Shown here piece by piece: positions 1 through 9,787 of a stretch of 64,000 nt of DNA (position 1 is its first letter; every line of letters starts with the position of its first letter). Origin of the DNA: Pseudovirgaria hyperparasitica (taxonomy: Eukaryota > Ascomycota > Dothideomycetes > Acrospermales > Acrospermaceae). Below the pieces are notes generated by a model. It worked only from the letters and a program-made list of their open reading frames with translations. It did no database searches and was not told the DNA's origin. Position numbers and translations under genes: made by a program. Location of the stretch: positions 523,770-587,769 of the forward strand of contig NW_022985559.1 of NCBI RefSeq assembly GCF_010093815.1, given 5' to 3'.

Positions 1-794
1 TCTTTGTAAGCAGCAAGGACTTGGGTATTGATCTCATTGATGAACTCATGAATTCGCGGTCCATTACAATACAAGTCATGTGCTGGTTGGTATGGACCAG
101 GTTTGGTGACTTGCACATTTGGAAGGCCTTCTGGCTTGGAAATCATGTTAATGACATCCATCCTGAAGCCTCCAATGCCTTTGTCTAGCCAGAATCTCAT
201 GTCATCATGCACGGCTTTCCTTGTATCCGGATTCTCCCAATTGAGATCTGGCTGCTCCGAAGCAAAGATACGCAGATACCATTCATCCGTGAGTTCGTCA
301 TAGGTCCAGGCACTTCCTTTGAAGAGGCTCTCCCAGTTGTTTGGCGGCCTGAGCTCAAAGGTCCCGTCTGGGTTGGTCTCTTTTGTGCCCTTTCGCCAAA
401 CGTACCAGTTCCGCTTTGGGTTGTCTTTGCTTGACCTAGACTCCTTGAACCAGGCATGCTGATCAGAGGTATGATTGACCACCAGGTCCATGAGAAGTTT
501 GATATTATGTTTTCCAAGCTCTTTTATCAGCGTCTCAATGTCTTCCACCGAGCCATATTTGGGATCGATCTTGCGATAGTCGCTGATGTCGTAGCCCATG
601 TCGACAAGGGGCGACTCGTAGCAGGGCGAGAGCCATACTGCGTCGACACCGAGACTAGCAATATATGGGACTTTTTGTATAATGCCTTGGATATCGCCTA
701 TGCCGTCGGCGTTGGAGTCTTTGAAGCTGGCTGGGTAGATCTGGTAAACAGAGGCTCTATGCCACCACTGGGGCGATTGGCCGTTAGGAGACAT
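1..794 (-). CDS. GH13 alpha-glucosidase / maltase (partial, N-terminal part)
   Basis: Hydrolyses terminal alpha-glucosidic bonds of maltose or isomaltose-type sugars; no signal peptide is visible, so it is probably cytosolic. The start is the ATG at 794, and the frame runs open off the left edge, giving about 264 of the roughly 580 residues usual for the family. Seen: an N-terminal WWHRASVYQIYPASF block (residues about 10-24), GH13 region I DLVVNHTS (103-110), QPDLNWENP (181-189) and region II GGFRMDVIN (208-216), whose Asp213 is the expected catalytic nucleophile. The acid/base Glu would lie beyond the window. No intron is seen in the visible part. Its neighbours are a MAL-activator-type regulator and a sugar permease, which fits alpha-glucoside use. 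Exact substrate preference (maltose, isomaltose or sucrose) cannot be read from this part. Confidence 0.93.
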   Translation of the reverse strand, partial: MSPNGQSPQWWHRASVYQIYPASFKDSNADGIGDIQGIIQKVPYIASLGVDAVWLSPCYESPLVDMGYDISDYRKIDPKYGSVEDIETLIKELGKHNIKLLMDLVVNHTSDQHAWFKESRSSKDNPKRNWYVWRKGTKETNPDGTFELRPPNNWESLFKGSAWTYDELTDEWYLRIFASEQPDLNWENPDTRKAVHDDMRFWLDKGIGGFRMDVINMISKPEGLPNVQVTKPGPYQPAHDLYCNGPRIHEFINEINTQVLAAYK

Positions 795-1309
795 TGCAGT
801 ACAGAGCTGTAAGAAGGTATAGTTGTGATCTATGGTATGACGAAAGTCACAGCGCCGTGCAGCAGAAGGACACTATGAGTCGGAGAAGATGGACGAGCCA
901 TTGCGGGCGAAGACGGCGTATATGCTGTAGCAAGAAATTGACGTCGTAGGAGCTGTATTCTAGTGGGGTAGACTAACAGCTCTCGGGAGGAGCGTGAGCG
1001 TGTCCCATCCAGCGTTTGGATTTGATAACTTTGACAAAAACGGATATGTCCGACTGGGAAGCATATGCTGGCGAGTCTGATGATGAGATGCAGCGAGAGA
1101 AAGTATGGAGAATCTATGCAGGTGAAGGTTGCTGTGGACAACAACCCACAAGCGATACAGTAATAATTGACTACGACTACCTAATGCCTGCCCTGAAGGA
1201 TTCCTGGGCGGCATCGACTGGAATCCGAAGATCGGCCCCGCCTACCCCGGCCATCCTTTCGAGGCCTTGTTACATACAGTACTGTACTTGTACTGTACTG
1301 TACAGGTTA
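795..1309. promoter_or_regulatory. Upstream region of the alpha-glucosidase gene
   Basis: This gene-free stretch lies between the glucosidase start codon and the left end of a DNA transposon, so the native promoter is cut to about 515 bp before transposon sequence begins. It holds one CGG-N6-CCG inverted triplet pair (listed separately). A short run of overlapping GTACTGTAC palindromes lies at 1277-1303. No convincing ORF was seen. Confidence 0.5.
1041..1052. promoter_or_regulatory. CGG-N6-CCG inverted triplet, candidate Zn2Cys6 site
   Basis: The sequence cggatatgtccg is an inverted CGG pair with a 6-bp spacer, about 250 bp upstream of the glucosidase ATG. Inverted CGG triplets are the usual target form for Gal4-class binuclear-cluster regulators, and such a regulator is encoded next door. 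Binding is inference. Confidence 0.35.
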
Positions 1310-1365
1310 AGTTGACGTACCCACTAATGAGCCAACCCACTAATGAACCACGTGATTTGAGTACG
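1310..1365 (+). repeat. Left terminal inverted repeat of the DNA transposon
   Basis: It is the reverse complement of 2605-2660 with one transition difference. It begins AGTTGACGTACCCACTAATG and follows a TA dinucleotide. Confidence 0.85.
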
Positions 1366-1638
1366 ACTCCAAACGCCTATATTAATAACTATATACTTAA
1401 AACAGAGGGAATTCATATAAACAAGCCTTATATGCCTCCTTAGAGACTATCTATCTAGTCTATAGTAATTAAGTCCCTAATTCCTTAAGCTTTTCCGCAC
1501 GTTTAATGGCTCGAACTACCTCTACTACCGCCTCCTTCTTCTCCTTATCTATAGCCTTCTTTATATATATAATATTCGTAAATTACTTATTAAGATCTAT
1601 TTTAACCTTCTTCTATTTCCTCTTTTAGACTAGACTAT

Positions 1639-2163
1639 TATAATAAATTACTAGCTAGAGCCATAGAAAGATACGTAGACTCTAGTATAAGTAGCGTAAG
1701 AGATAGTATAATATATAGAAGAGAGGCCTATAATATAATAGATAGCCTTAGATAATAATCTAAGACTAAGGTAGGTATCTATAGGGGGAGCTAATCATAG
1801 ATACTTAGAATAGATATTCTAAGTAACCTAGTAATTAGGAATAGAATATTAGTATTCTAAGTAACGTACTAAACGCTTAGAATAAGTATTCTAATTAGAG
1901 GACCTTAGTAGAACTATATAGACCCTTTAGACCTAATCTCTAGAGATAGTTCTATAGTAATTAATTTAAACTTATACTAATATAATTACTACTTTACTCG
2001 CCTACTAGCTAGTTACTATTTATACTCTATTAATACTTACTATAAATCTACTTATACCTCTTAGAGCCTTCTAAGAATCTTTACCTTTAGAAAAGCTAGG
2101 ATACTCTATAGAACGGACTACTTTAGGGATAAGCCGTACCCTTATTAAGGAAGGTTTATTATA
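1639..2163 (+). repeat. Solo LTR of the Gypsy-1 family, nested in the DNA transposon
   Basis: About 525 bp match the reverse complement of the 530-bp LTRs at 18004-18533 and 24514-25043 along the whole length, including the TATAATAAA / TTTATTATA ends. No internal retroelement sequence accompanies it, so it is a solo LTR left by LTR-LTR recombination. The 5-bp flanks do not form a clear duplication. It is a fossil with RIP-like composition. Confidence 0.85.
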
Positions 2164-2604
2164 GAGCCTTACTAAGGAGTATTTTAACACATGTATTCCG
2201 TATTAGGAACTTTATAATCTATCTCTTACCTAATTTAACTATTACTCCGGATATAGCCGTGATTTTAATTACTATATTATAGATAATCGTATGGCTTAGG
2301 GCTATCTATATCTAATCTAAGTAGATTATCTAATTATATAGGTCCTTCTCTTAATTAGGAGATAGTATTTAAAGATAATAATTAGCTACTTAGCGTGAGC
2401 CTTACTATCTATTAAGGCGTTTTTAAAGAGTAGAGTATAGAATACTATAGGCGGTAGCGACGGCCTAGATTAATACATAGAGATAATAATAGCGATAGTA
2501 AATAGCCATTAAGAGATTATCTTCTAAATAAGGTATTATAAGAAGGTAGAGGAGGCGTGGTTATTAAGTATTTTAAGATTAAAGATTGAGTATGCGTGTA
2601 GACG

Positions 2605-2660
2605 CGTACTTAAATCACGTGGTTCATTAGTGGGTTGGCTCATTAGTGGGTACGTCAACT
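2605..2660 (-). repeat. Right terminal inverted repeat of the DNA transposon
   Basis: It mirrors 1310-1365 and is followed by TA (2661-2662). Confidence 0.85.
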
Positions 2661-2662
2661 TA

Positions 2663-3040
2663 CAGAACGTGGAGCCTGGTTCCCAATCTGATCCCTTGTC
2701 CACCCGGGAAACTGGAGGGCAGTCCACCCGCCCTTAGCCAGCGACTCTCGGGCCACTACCCAGCCAACCTCCCAAGTTCCTGCCAACGACACCACACCAC
2801 CACTTACTCACCACCTCCACACCACCTACCTATACACCAGGATCCATGGCATCTGGTGTACATAACTACCTACTGTAATTAGTTACATACAGTATGTACG
2901 TAAGGTGACCAGCCGTACCTAGGTAGTCCGCTTTCCCTTCACTCCACTCCCTTCTCTCGTTCTCACCACCACCACCACCCTCCCTCTATTGCAGCGACCA
3001 TATCACCGCCAGATATCCCGAATATTGCGCCAACCTTATC
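2663..3040 (+). promoter_or_regulatory. Promoter and leader of the Zn2Cys6 regulator gene
   Basis: This 378-bp unique-sequence stretch lies between the transposon and the regulator ATG. It is rich in CCACC/CACC pyrimidine-type repeats, as in many fungal 5' leaders. No ORF of note was seen. The transposon boundary limits the native upstream sequence here. Confidence 0.5.
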
Positions 3041-5229
3041 ATGAGCCCGCAGCATTCCTCGTCGTCTTCATCTGCCAACAAGGAACTGCCGTGTGATCAG
3101 TGTCACAAGCGCAAAGTATGTCTGTCTGTTTGTGGTTCTCCCTTCCGCCTCCCCGCTCTTCTTGTGTGTGCTTAGACATGATGTACATGGTCAGAGGAAG
3201 CAGCCGCTCCGCCTGCTCAGAAGACGCAAGAAACAGGCCATCTGACTCTTGCTGCAGGTGAAATGCGGAGGTGGGACGCCTTGTAGTCGCTGTGTCGACT
3301 CTGGTCTGCAATGTTCCCGTAATATTGTGCGTAAGAAGAGAGGTCCCAAAAAAGGTCACGGGGCCGTCATCTCCAGACTGCGAGCAGAGTCGACCTCGTC
3401 ACAGCCGCCGGAGGACTTTGTGCCTCATACACATCCTCCTCCGCAGTCGACAAGTCATCCTGCTAGCCTAGTCGATCACCCGTCGACTGGCTTGCCCGTG
3501 TCGTCGTTGCTCAACGATGTAAGCTCAAAAGGATGTCCAGTAAGAATCTGGAGTCCTATGTGCTGACGGTCTGTAGCCTCACGATGTATCTCATCCGCCC
3601 CAACAAATCCCAGGACTAGGAGATCAATTTATCACCCTAAATGACTTTGCTCAGCACATCTTGAGTGCGAACAACCTGTTTGGTTCTCAATCTCAGTATT
3701 TTGCTTCTCACACTGAGCCTACCTTTGGCTCTCCGCTAGCCTCTAGCTCGGCTTCAAACAGCATCGAAACGTTTCCGAAGATTGAATCGCCTGACGATTA
3801 TGTGACTCCCATCATGATGGACACCCAGCTTAACCTGGGATCTCCTGCTTTCTGGGCGCAAGGCTCCCCAGAGAGCGAGACACTATTACACAAATGCATT
3901 AACCTGTTCTTCCAAAACATGTATCCAATTTTTCCTTTAGTTCACGAAGCGACTTTCCGTGCAAAGCTCGGTAATCCTGGTGAACTGGAAACCATCGACA
4001 GGGTCCTGATACTTGCCATGTGCGCCTTGTCCATCATACAGGTCTCGGATGTCGCATGGGGTAACCTCAGCCATGACTCGCGCATGACCAAGGGCAAAGA
4101 TCTCATACGACAAGCTTTGGAGTTGCGACTCACGTGCGACTTCACTGAGATGAGCTCACTCGCCGGTATCTTGACATCTTTGTTCCTACAGACTGCCTAT
4201 TTCGAGCTTCGCAGGAGACGATCATCATGGTTCTACTTACGTGAAGCCATCACACTAGCTCAGGCAGCGAGATTACACGAGGCATCTGGCTATGAAGGTA
4301 TGGACTATGTGGAGCGGATATGTGCTCAAAGAATATATGCTATACTGTTCATAACTGAGCGCGGCGCCTCGATTCTTAGTGTGCTGCCGGTCAGCATAAA
4401 ATTCGTTCCCGTACTACCAGCAGATATACTTCCTGGCGAGGATCCAAGTATTCTATCTGGCTTGCAAAGCATATATACTTTATTCAGCCTCTTGGACGAA
4501 AGCTTCGTGGAGCTCTGGAATGCACCGACTGAGCCTTTTCCACAGCGACAAGGTCACGTCAATATCGCTGCAATGCAGCACAAACTAAAGGCTTTAGATC
4601 TCGACACCATGGGGCTTACCGTTATCCAAAGCGCTGACATTCGGGTCACACAACAATGGCTGAGACTAGTCTTCTGGCAAGCTGCGATGCGCCAAGGGTT
4701 GGTCTTCCGACGTGTGCCCCATAACGTGTCCACTGACATTTCTTGAATAGTCTGATTTCGAGTACTGCGGAGGACTCAGCTTTCACTTACGATTTTCCTC
4801 GTGAAATCGGTCATTTACTGGTCAATATTCTCAAATCTCTACCTCCAGCGGCGATCCAGGCACATGGACTTGGCATAGTAAGTTTGTCCTACGAGCATAG
4901 TACCTGCGAGAACGCTTGTGGCGCTGCGACTGTTCCCAGTACAAAAAATGAATACTGATATGCTAGTATAGTTTGAGAAGCAGTTCGAGGTTGCTTACTC
5001 GCTTCTGGACAACTTGACGCTGTCCCAATCAAAGTCACCAGAGGACTACGAGAATCTACGATTTATATTCCGATGCTTATCAGCATCGCCTAGCTCAAGA
5101 GATACCTACGTGCGTGCATTGGAAACAAAGATGGACAATCAACGACGACCGTCGAACACTGCTGGTATCGAGTTTGTCGTTAATTGGGATCTAAGGACTC
5201 ATGAAGGTCGTCGCCTCTCTGTCATCTGA
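3041..5229 (+). CDS. Zn2Cys6 transcription factor, MAL-activator-like
   Basis: The model has five exons: 3041-3115, 3258-3518, 3577-4697, 4751-4877 and 4972-5229 (613 aa). Seen: an N-terminal binuclear zinc cluster C-x2-C-x6-C-x5-C-x2-C-x6-C (residues 18-44), interrupted by an intron right after CDQCHKRK as often in this class. A basic KKRGPKKG linker follows, then a fungal-specific transcription factor middle region (about 180-500) ending in the WQAAMRQG-LISST block across intron 3. The KKRGPKK linker is typical of maltose/sucrose regulators (MAL activator and SUC1 type), and the gene lies beside an alpha-glucosidase and a sugar permease, so local control of that set is likely (inference). 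Intron 3 (4698-4750) uses a weaker GTTGGT donor but has a good CTGAC branch and TAG end. It acts in the nucleus. Confidence 0.85.
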
Positions 5230-5675
5230 GCGAGTTCGTATAATTTCCCCGCCTCTCTTCGTCACATTATTATTCCGCACTCATCACGGAACGAATATAA
5301 AAATCGGAGAAAAGATGAGCTTTCGCCAATATCGTCATCGTATACCCGTAGGATACAGCCAATCAGCAGAAGGCGACAAGACAAGGTAGCGTTCCATTGG
5401 GCATACGCCCCGCAACATGCACGTGCTCGTGCACGTGCATGCTTTGACCATGATCTCAATTATCGACATACGAGTTCGACTTTTCCAAAAGCATGCATCA
5501 ACTGTCATTGACGAAGCCTGCCACGATGGAGAATACTTTACAAAGTTCGTTCCATCGTCGTTGTTGCCTTGATTGACGCTGTATCTTCACAGTGGCGACC
5601 ACTCATTTTTCGAGTATTCTTAGTCGTTGAGTTCTTCGACATACCCACCTCATCCTGTCTAGATCCTCGTCCATA
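5230..5675 (+). promoter_or_regulatory. Promoter region of the sugar permease gene
   Basis: A 446-bp gap holds a CCAAT box (AGCCAATCAG, about 5355) and a pair of CACGTG motifs inside a near-palindrome (listed separately). No gene was seen. Confidence 0.5.
5420..5437. promoter_or_regulatory. Twin CACGTG (E-box) motifs
   Basis: CACGTG occurs at 5420-5425 and again at 5432-5437, inside an imperfect inverted repeat. CACGTG is bound by bHLH factors in fungi; which factor acts here, if any, is unknown. Confidence 0.4.
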
Positions 5676-7286
5676 ATGCCAGCTGGATCAGCATCTACTT
5701 CCAAGGGTAATGATGTCTACAAAACTCTGGCAAACAATACCAACGCATGTTGGTGGAAGGATCCAGGTCTACGACGCCTTAACATTGGTATCATCCTCAC
5801 TTTTGCCTCCGCAACCGCCAATGGCTTCGATGGCTCATTAATGAATGGCTTGCTTGCCATCCCAGCTTTCAAGATCGACATTGTGAATCAAGTGAGCACG
5901 AATGTGTTGGGTCTGATTATTGCCGCGATCTCACTCGGAGGTCTACCTGCTCTTATCCCAGCTGGCTATGTCTCCGACCACTTCGGCCGGAAGAAGTGTA
6001 TTGGCTTGGGAACTTTCATAATGGTCGTCTGCGCTCTCACACAAGCTCTCACCAATGGCCCGTGGGCCTTTCTAGGAATGAAGGTTGCATTGGGTGTTGG
6101 AATTGCCTTTGTCCTCATCGGCGCACCACCTCTAGCCACAGAAATTGCTCATCCACGAATGCGCGGTCAAGTCTCGGCGACATTCCAGACGACATTCTAT
6201 TGGGGCGCAATTGTCTCTGCAACCGCGACACTCATTGGTTTGTACGTTCGTGGATCCTGGGCATGGCGTATGCCTGTCATTCTGCAAGTCTTCTTCCCAG
6301 TGCTCCAGATCATCGGCCTTTGGATCGTACCTGAATCTCCCCGCTGGCTTGTTGCTAACAATCGCCTGGATGACGCTTTAGCGATGCTCTCTCGCTACCA
6401 CGCCAATGGCGATACGTCCGATGCCCTCGTCCAGTACGAATTCAAAGAGATTCAAGAAGTCGTTCGCGCTGAACTCGCCACCAAAACATCCTCCTCGTGG
6501 GCAGATTTTCTTAGCACATCTGGAAATCGTCGCCGTCTCGCCATATGCATCATGGTCGGCTTCATGATCCAATGGGCCGGAAATGGGATCGTTAGCTACT
6601 ACCTCGCGCCCATCCTCGCATCCGTAGGTGTGACAAACCCCATGCAACAGGCCAGCATCAACCTGGGCCTTCAAATCTGGAATGCAGGTTTTGCGCTCGC
6701 TGGTGCATTTGCATCGGAGCGCTATGGCCGTCGTCCATTATGGCTCACATCTGCCATCGGCATGTTGGTGTGCTTCATTCTGATCACGCTCCTGGCCGCA
6801 CTTTACGACGAGCACCACAACACCCACGCCGGCACCGCCGTCATCCCGTTCCTCTTCTTCTTCTTCGCCTTCTACGACATCGGCTTCACGCCCATGTCTC
6901 TGAGCTACCCAGTCGAGATCTTGCCATACAAGCTCCGCAGTCGCGGTCTCTCAATCACCCTCACGACCGTCTTCGCCACTGGTTTCTTCAACCAATACGT
7001 CAATCCCGTTGCGCTGGAGTCGCTTAGGTGGCGCTTTTATTTCGTCTATGTGGCCTGCTTGGTCCTCTTTATTTGCGTCATATATTTCTTGTTTCCGGAA
7101 ACGAAAGGACGTACTTTGGAGGAGATTGCGGTCGTGTTTGATGGGCCTGGGGTGGGGAGTCAGGTGCAACGGAGGGTCAGTGTCAGTGGCACGCAAGAGG
7201 AAGAGATGGATGTAAATGGCTATACAAGTGAGAAGGCGCAGGCGTTGATGTTGGGGACCGAGGAGATGCGGATTGCTAAATTGTAA
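5676..7286 (+). CDS. MFS sugar transporter (lactose/maltose-permease-like)
   Basis: This intronless gene encodes 536 aa of the sugar-porter family with 12 predicted membrane segments, a plasma-membrane sugar:proton symporter type. Seen: the GFDGSLMNGL block in TM1 (about 49-58) typical of the fungal Lac12-type clade, DHFGRKK between TM2 and TM3, PESPRWL after TM6, RYGRRP in the second half, and PETKGRTLEE after TM12. The cytosolic C-tail is about 50 residues. Start choice: first ATG of the open frame, about 30 residues before TM1. It lies in the same direction and 446 bp downstream of the MAL-activator-like regulator, with an alpha-glucosidase further upstream, which points to uptake of an alpha-glucoside. 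Lactose or a hexose remains possible because the clade is broad. Confidence 0.92.
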   Translation: MPAGSASTSKGNDVYKTLANNTNACWWKDPGLRRLNIGIILTFASATANGFDGSLMNGLLAIPAFKIDIVNQVSTNVLGLIIAAISLGGLPALIPAGYVSDHFGRKKCIGLGTFIMVVCALTQALTNGPWAFLGMKVALGVGIAFVLIGAPPLATEIAHPRMRGQVSATFQTTFYWGAIVSATATLIGLYVRGSWAWRMPVILQVFFPVLQIIGLWIVPESPRWLVANNRLDDALAMLSRYHANGDTSDALVQYEFKEIQEVVRAELATKTSSSWADFLSTSGNRRRLAICIMVGFMIQWAGNGIVSYYLAPILASVGVTNPMQQASINLGLQIWNAGFALAGAFASERYGRRPLWLTSAIGMLVCFILITLLAALYDEHHNTHAGTAVIPFLFFFFAFYDIGFTPMSLSYPVEILPYKLRSRGLSITLTTVFATGFFNQYVNPVALESLRWRFYFVYVACLVLFICVIYFLFPETKGRTLEEIAVVFDGPGVGSQVQRRVSVSGTQEEEMDVNGYTSEKAQALMLGTEEMRIAKL

Positions 7287-7933
7287 AAAATACGGCGTCT
7301 GGCACAGACGCATAACTTGTTGTACCTATACGTAAAACTTTTGACACAACTAACGGCGTTTTGGAGGTGGGAAACTGACTGGGGCAAGGGATGGATATAA
7401 AATGTACACACGGACATATCAATGCGATGTTTGAACCAGTTCCTCACAAAGAAGTCTCCCTCTTACATCTACAACCGTACCACGTATCTGAGTTCAGCGT
7501 TCTAGGGCACCAGTAACAAGAATCCGCCAGATGAACAAAATGTCCCGATGTTAGATATTGAAAGCCACATTAAATGCTGTGTGTGTAATTTGATATAGTC
7601 TATAGGACAATGTGGTCGCTATACAAAAGAGATCAGGCCTGTTCGGATCCTCTTGTTGGGGTCCTGTTAATGCTGCCTGCCAATGTCTGAACAATGTCTG
7701 GTAACGGACAGCGATAACTGCGCGATGCCAGCCAGTCTAAGTGCTAAATTGTATCGATTGGTGTGTTTGTTTTGGGGGGATATCACTCATACAACTTCGT
7801 ATTCTGCCCATTCGACTTCGTCTTTTCCTTCTCACTGAAGAGTACGAGCTTCTGCTTTCCGTCTTGGTATTTTCTTTCCTTTCTTCTCTCGGCTCCACTG
7901 ACCAGAGTCTCGTCTGCTTTCTTGTAAGCCCAA
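7287..7933. other. Convergent 3' intergenic region
   Basis: About 650 bp between the permease stop and the stop of the convergent minus-strand gene. No supported gene or repeat is seen. It probably holds the 3' untranslated parts of both neighbours. Open frames on either strand here lack protein-like composition. Confidence 0.5.
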
Positions 7934-9071
7934 TCACGCTGCACTTCCCTCAACCAATCTCCTTCTCCACCCCTCACAGGCCTCCTCAAATCCCCTTACC
8001 ACACCTTCACACGTACTCTTGCCCTCCCGATCCGCGAGCTTCTTCTCCCACCCGCCCTTCTCGATATACCGTATTCCCTCCTCCTTTGCCTCTGCCTCGC
8101 GTCGCCACTCTGCAAGCGTCTCCCGCACGCCGCGTAGTCGGCGCTGTGCCGTGGCTTGATTTTGTCGCGCCATATGAAGGCTATCTGTGAGTAGAGAGAG
8201 GGTTTCGAGGAGTTCGGTCGACGATTGTGAGAGTGCATTGAGGCTGTGGAGTGGTTGGGAAGGCGCGGTCGGGATGAGCGGGAGTGTGGATTCGATGAGT
8301 GGAATGAGAGCAGCGAGGATGTCTGCATCGAGGGGCGGTGCAAGCGGAGAGAAGAGGGTCGAGGTGAGGGATGTGAGGGTACGGGTTTGGTGGGTTATGT
8401 GGGATGCGAGGGCAGTGTGGGCTGTCGTTAGACTGTCATACAAGATTAGCATTTGAGCAGAGATACGTATACAGAATGACACACCGAGACGCACTGCTCT
8501 CCACGCCAGCCTGGCTGCCCAGGTCACGGAGTGATGCGGTGACGCGAGACACGACACCGTCGTTTGCGCTGCCGTTTTCTTCGAGACCGCGTCGTGCCAG
8601 ACTCTCTACTTCTGCGATCTGGCGCTCTAGACCCTTGCTCATATTCTGGTCCGCCTCCAGGTCGTCCTCGTCGCCGTAGTCGCTGCCATCATACAGGCTC
8701 TCATTGCGCCGATGTGCATTTCCTGGCTTTAGACCTTGGATGTCACCTTTTGTCCTGTCCGCCCCCAGGATGGAGGAATCGTTCGCTTCGCTTGCAATCT
8801 GTGTTTCGTCCTCTACGGCATCTTCGTCGGAGTCCCATTCGCCGAGTTCGTCTGCTAGACTACCCAGACCATTTCCACTACCAGCGGCAGGGACGTCGTG
8901 TTCGCCATCAAACTGAGGCTGGGTCGGGGATCCGATGGGTGAGAAGTCTTGGTATGAGGAGGACTGGCGGCTGTGCTGGTATGAGCGTCGGCGGGCGTTC
9001 TGGGCGGAGGTGGAGATGTTGGAGGGGTTGCGGCGGTGAGATGTCGTTGGGGATTGTGGTGGGGATGACAT
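7934..9071 (-). CDS. Hypothetical protein, acidic and coiled-coil
   Basis: Two exons (8485-9071 and 7934-8432 on the minus strand) joined across a 52-bp intron with GTGTGT donor and a GCTAAT branch give 361 aa. I do not recognise the family. Seen: a Ser/Arg/Gln-rich, probably disordered N-terminus (1-50), a SLADELGEWDSDED acidic block (about 72-85), further acidic stretches to about 145, a helical middle region rich in Leu and Thr, and a C-terminal charged helical region (about 280-345) with repeated W-R and E-K pairs (AEWRREAE, EEGIRYIEKGGW) that looks like a conserved coiled coil. No signal peptide or membrane segment. The layout resembles scaffold or vesicle-trafficking accessory proteins, but no function is assigned. 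Confidence 0.7.
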
Positions 9072-9787
9072 CGAGATGATGTGGGTGAATTTAACTTTCT
9101 ACCCTTCTTGATGCGTCCAAGACAATATCGTCGGTACGATTCTGATACTGACGTGGTGAGCTATGCGGTGGAAGTGTTTTGTGGGTAGTCTGATGGAATT
9201 ATTTAGACTGGTCACTGCCGATACCGACGTGGACCGTTTCGACGGAGCACAAACACGCTAGCGTGTATACAAGTCTTAGACAATGACCAAGGGCTCTTTC
9301 AGTGTGATGCTGATATGGCTGACACTTGGAGTGCAACAGTGAGTAGACGAAAGAAACACTTCTCGCTGAGGTAATTTAATGTGGTTCCGTTCCCGCATGG
9401 TCGTGGGTTTAGGGACCCTGAAGTCGCCTCGGCCTAGCCGTTGTTGCCGTGACGGTCATCCTTGCAATAACTATTAATTATCACAAGCTTCATGTACCAA
9501 GAAACGAACATAGCGAGGCATATGTTGATGTTCAAACATTTCCGTTCACTAAAAGACAGACTTTATTGCTACGTATGTAGTATCGAGTCCCGTCTATAAC
9601 GACAGTTTGCAAGTTACAGCCGACTTTGTGAGCCCTGTGACCCCCATCCATGCAGGCTAGGGCCGTGGTCCTAACATTGTCTCCTGTAACGACGCGCATG
9701 CTGGTTACTGTAGGTGTTTCAACCCGTAGACACCAGCTCGCGCACTTGATTCTTGCCTGTGAATAGTCTCCGCTCATCGCAATGGTC
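9072..9787. other. Intergenic region between two minus-strand genes
   Basis: About 715 bp containing the promoter of the acidic coiled-coil gene next to 9071 and the 3' region of the gene ending at 9788. The open frames overlapping 9532-9882 run antisense or out of frame to the neighbouring exon and are not supported. No repeat or RNA gene was seen. Confidence 0.45.

Larger units (their letters stand above)
1310..2660. mobile_element. TIR DNA transposon, Tc1/mariner-like, with a nested solo LTR
   Basis: The element is bounded by 56-bp terminal inverted repeats that differ at one position, and is flanked by TA at 1308-1309 and 2661-2662, the target duplication typical of Tc1/mariner/pogo elements. 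Each TIR holds two tandem copies of a CCCACTAATGA-RCCA subrepeat, probably the transposase binding sites. Without the nested LTR (1639-2163) the element is only about 826 bp, too short for a full transposase, so it is non-autonomous or deleted. No transposase motif was recognised. The interior is AT-rich and TpA-rich as after RIP, while the TIRs keep CA/TG dinucleotides. Confidence 0.8.

Noticed and set aside
1274-1305. Overlapping GTACTGTAC palindromes
   Set aside because: Short low-complexity run next to the transposon; no evidence that it is an operator or a hairpin RNA.
1366-1638. Possible transposase remnant in the left interior of the DNA transposon
   Set aside because: AT-rich with no recognisable DDE or DNA-binding motif; cannot be called.
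7741-8190. Plus-strand open frame of about 150 codons
   Set aside because: It overlaps the spliced minus-strand gene antisense, and its translation is rich in Ser/Pro/Leu with no domain; a shadow frame.
8564-9079. Plus-strand open frame of about 170 codons
   Set aside because: Antisense to the acidic coiled-coil gene; an Arg/Cys-rich shadow of its exon 1.
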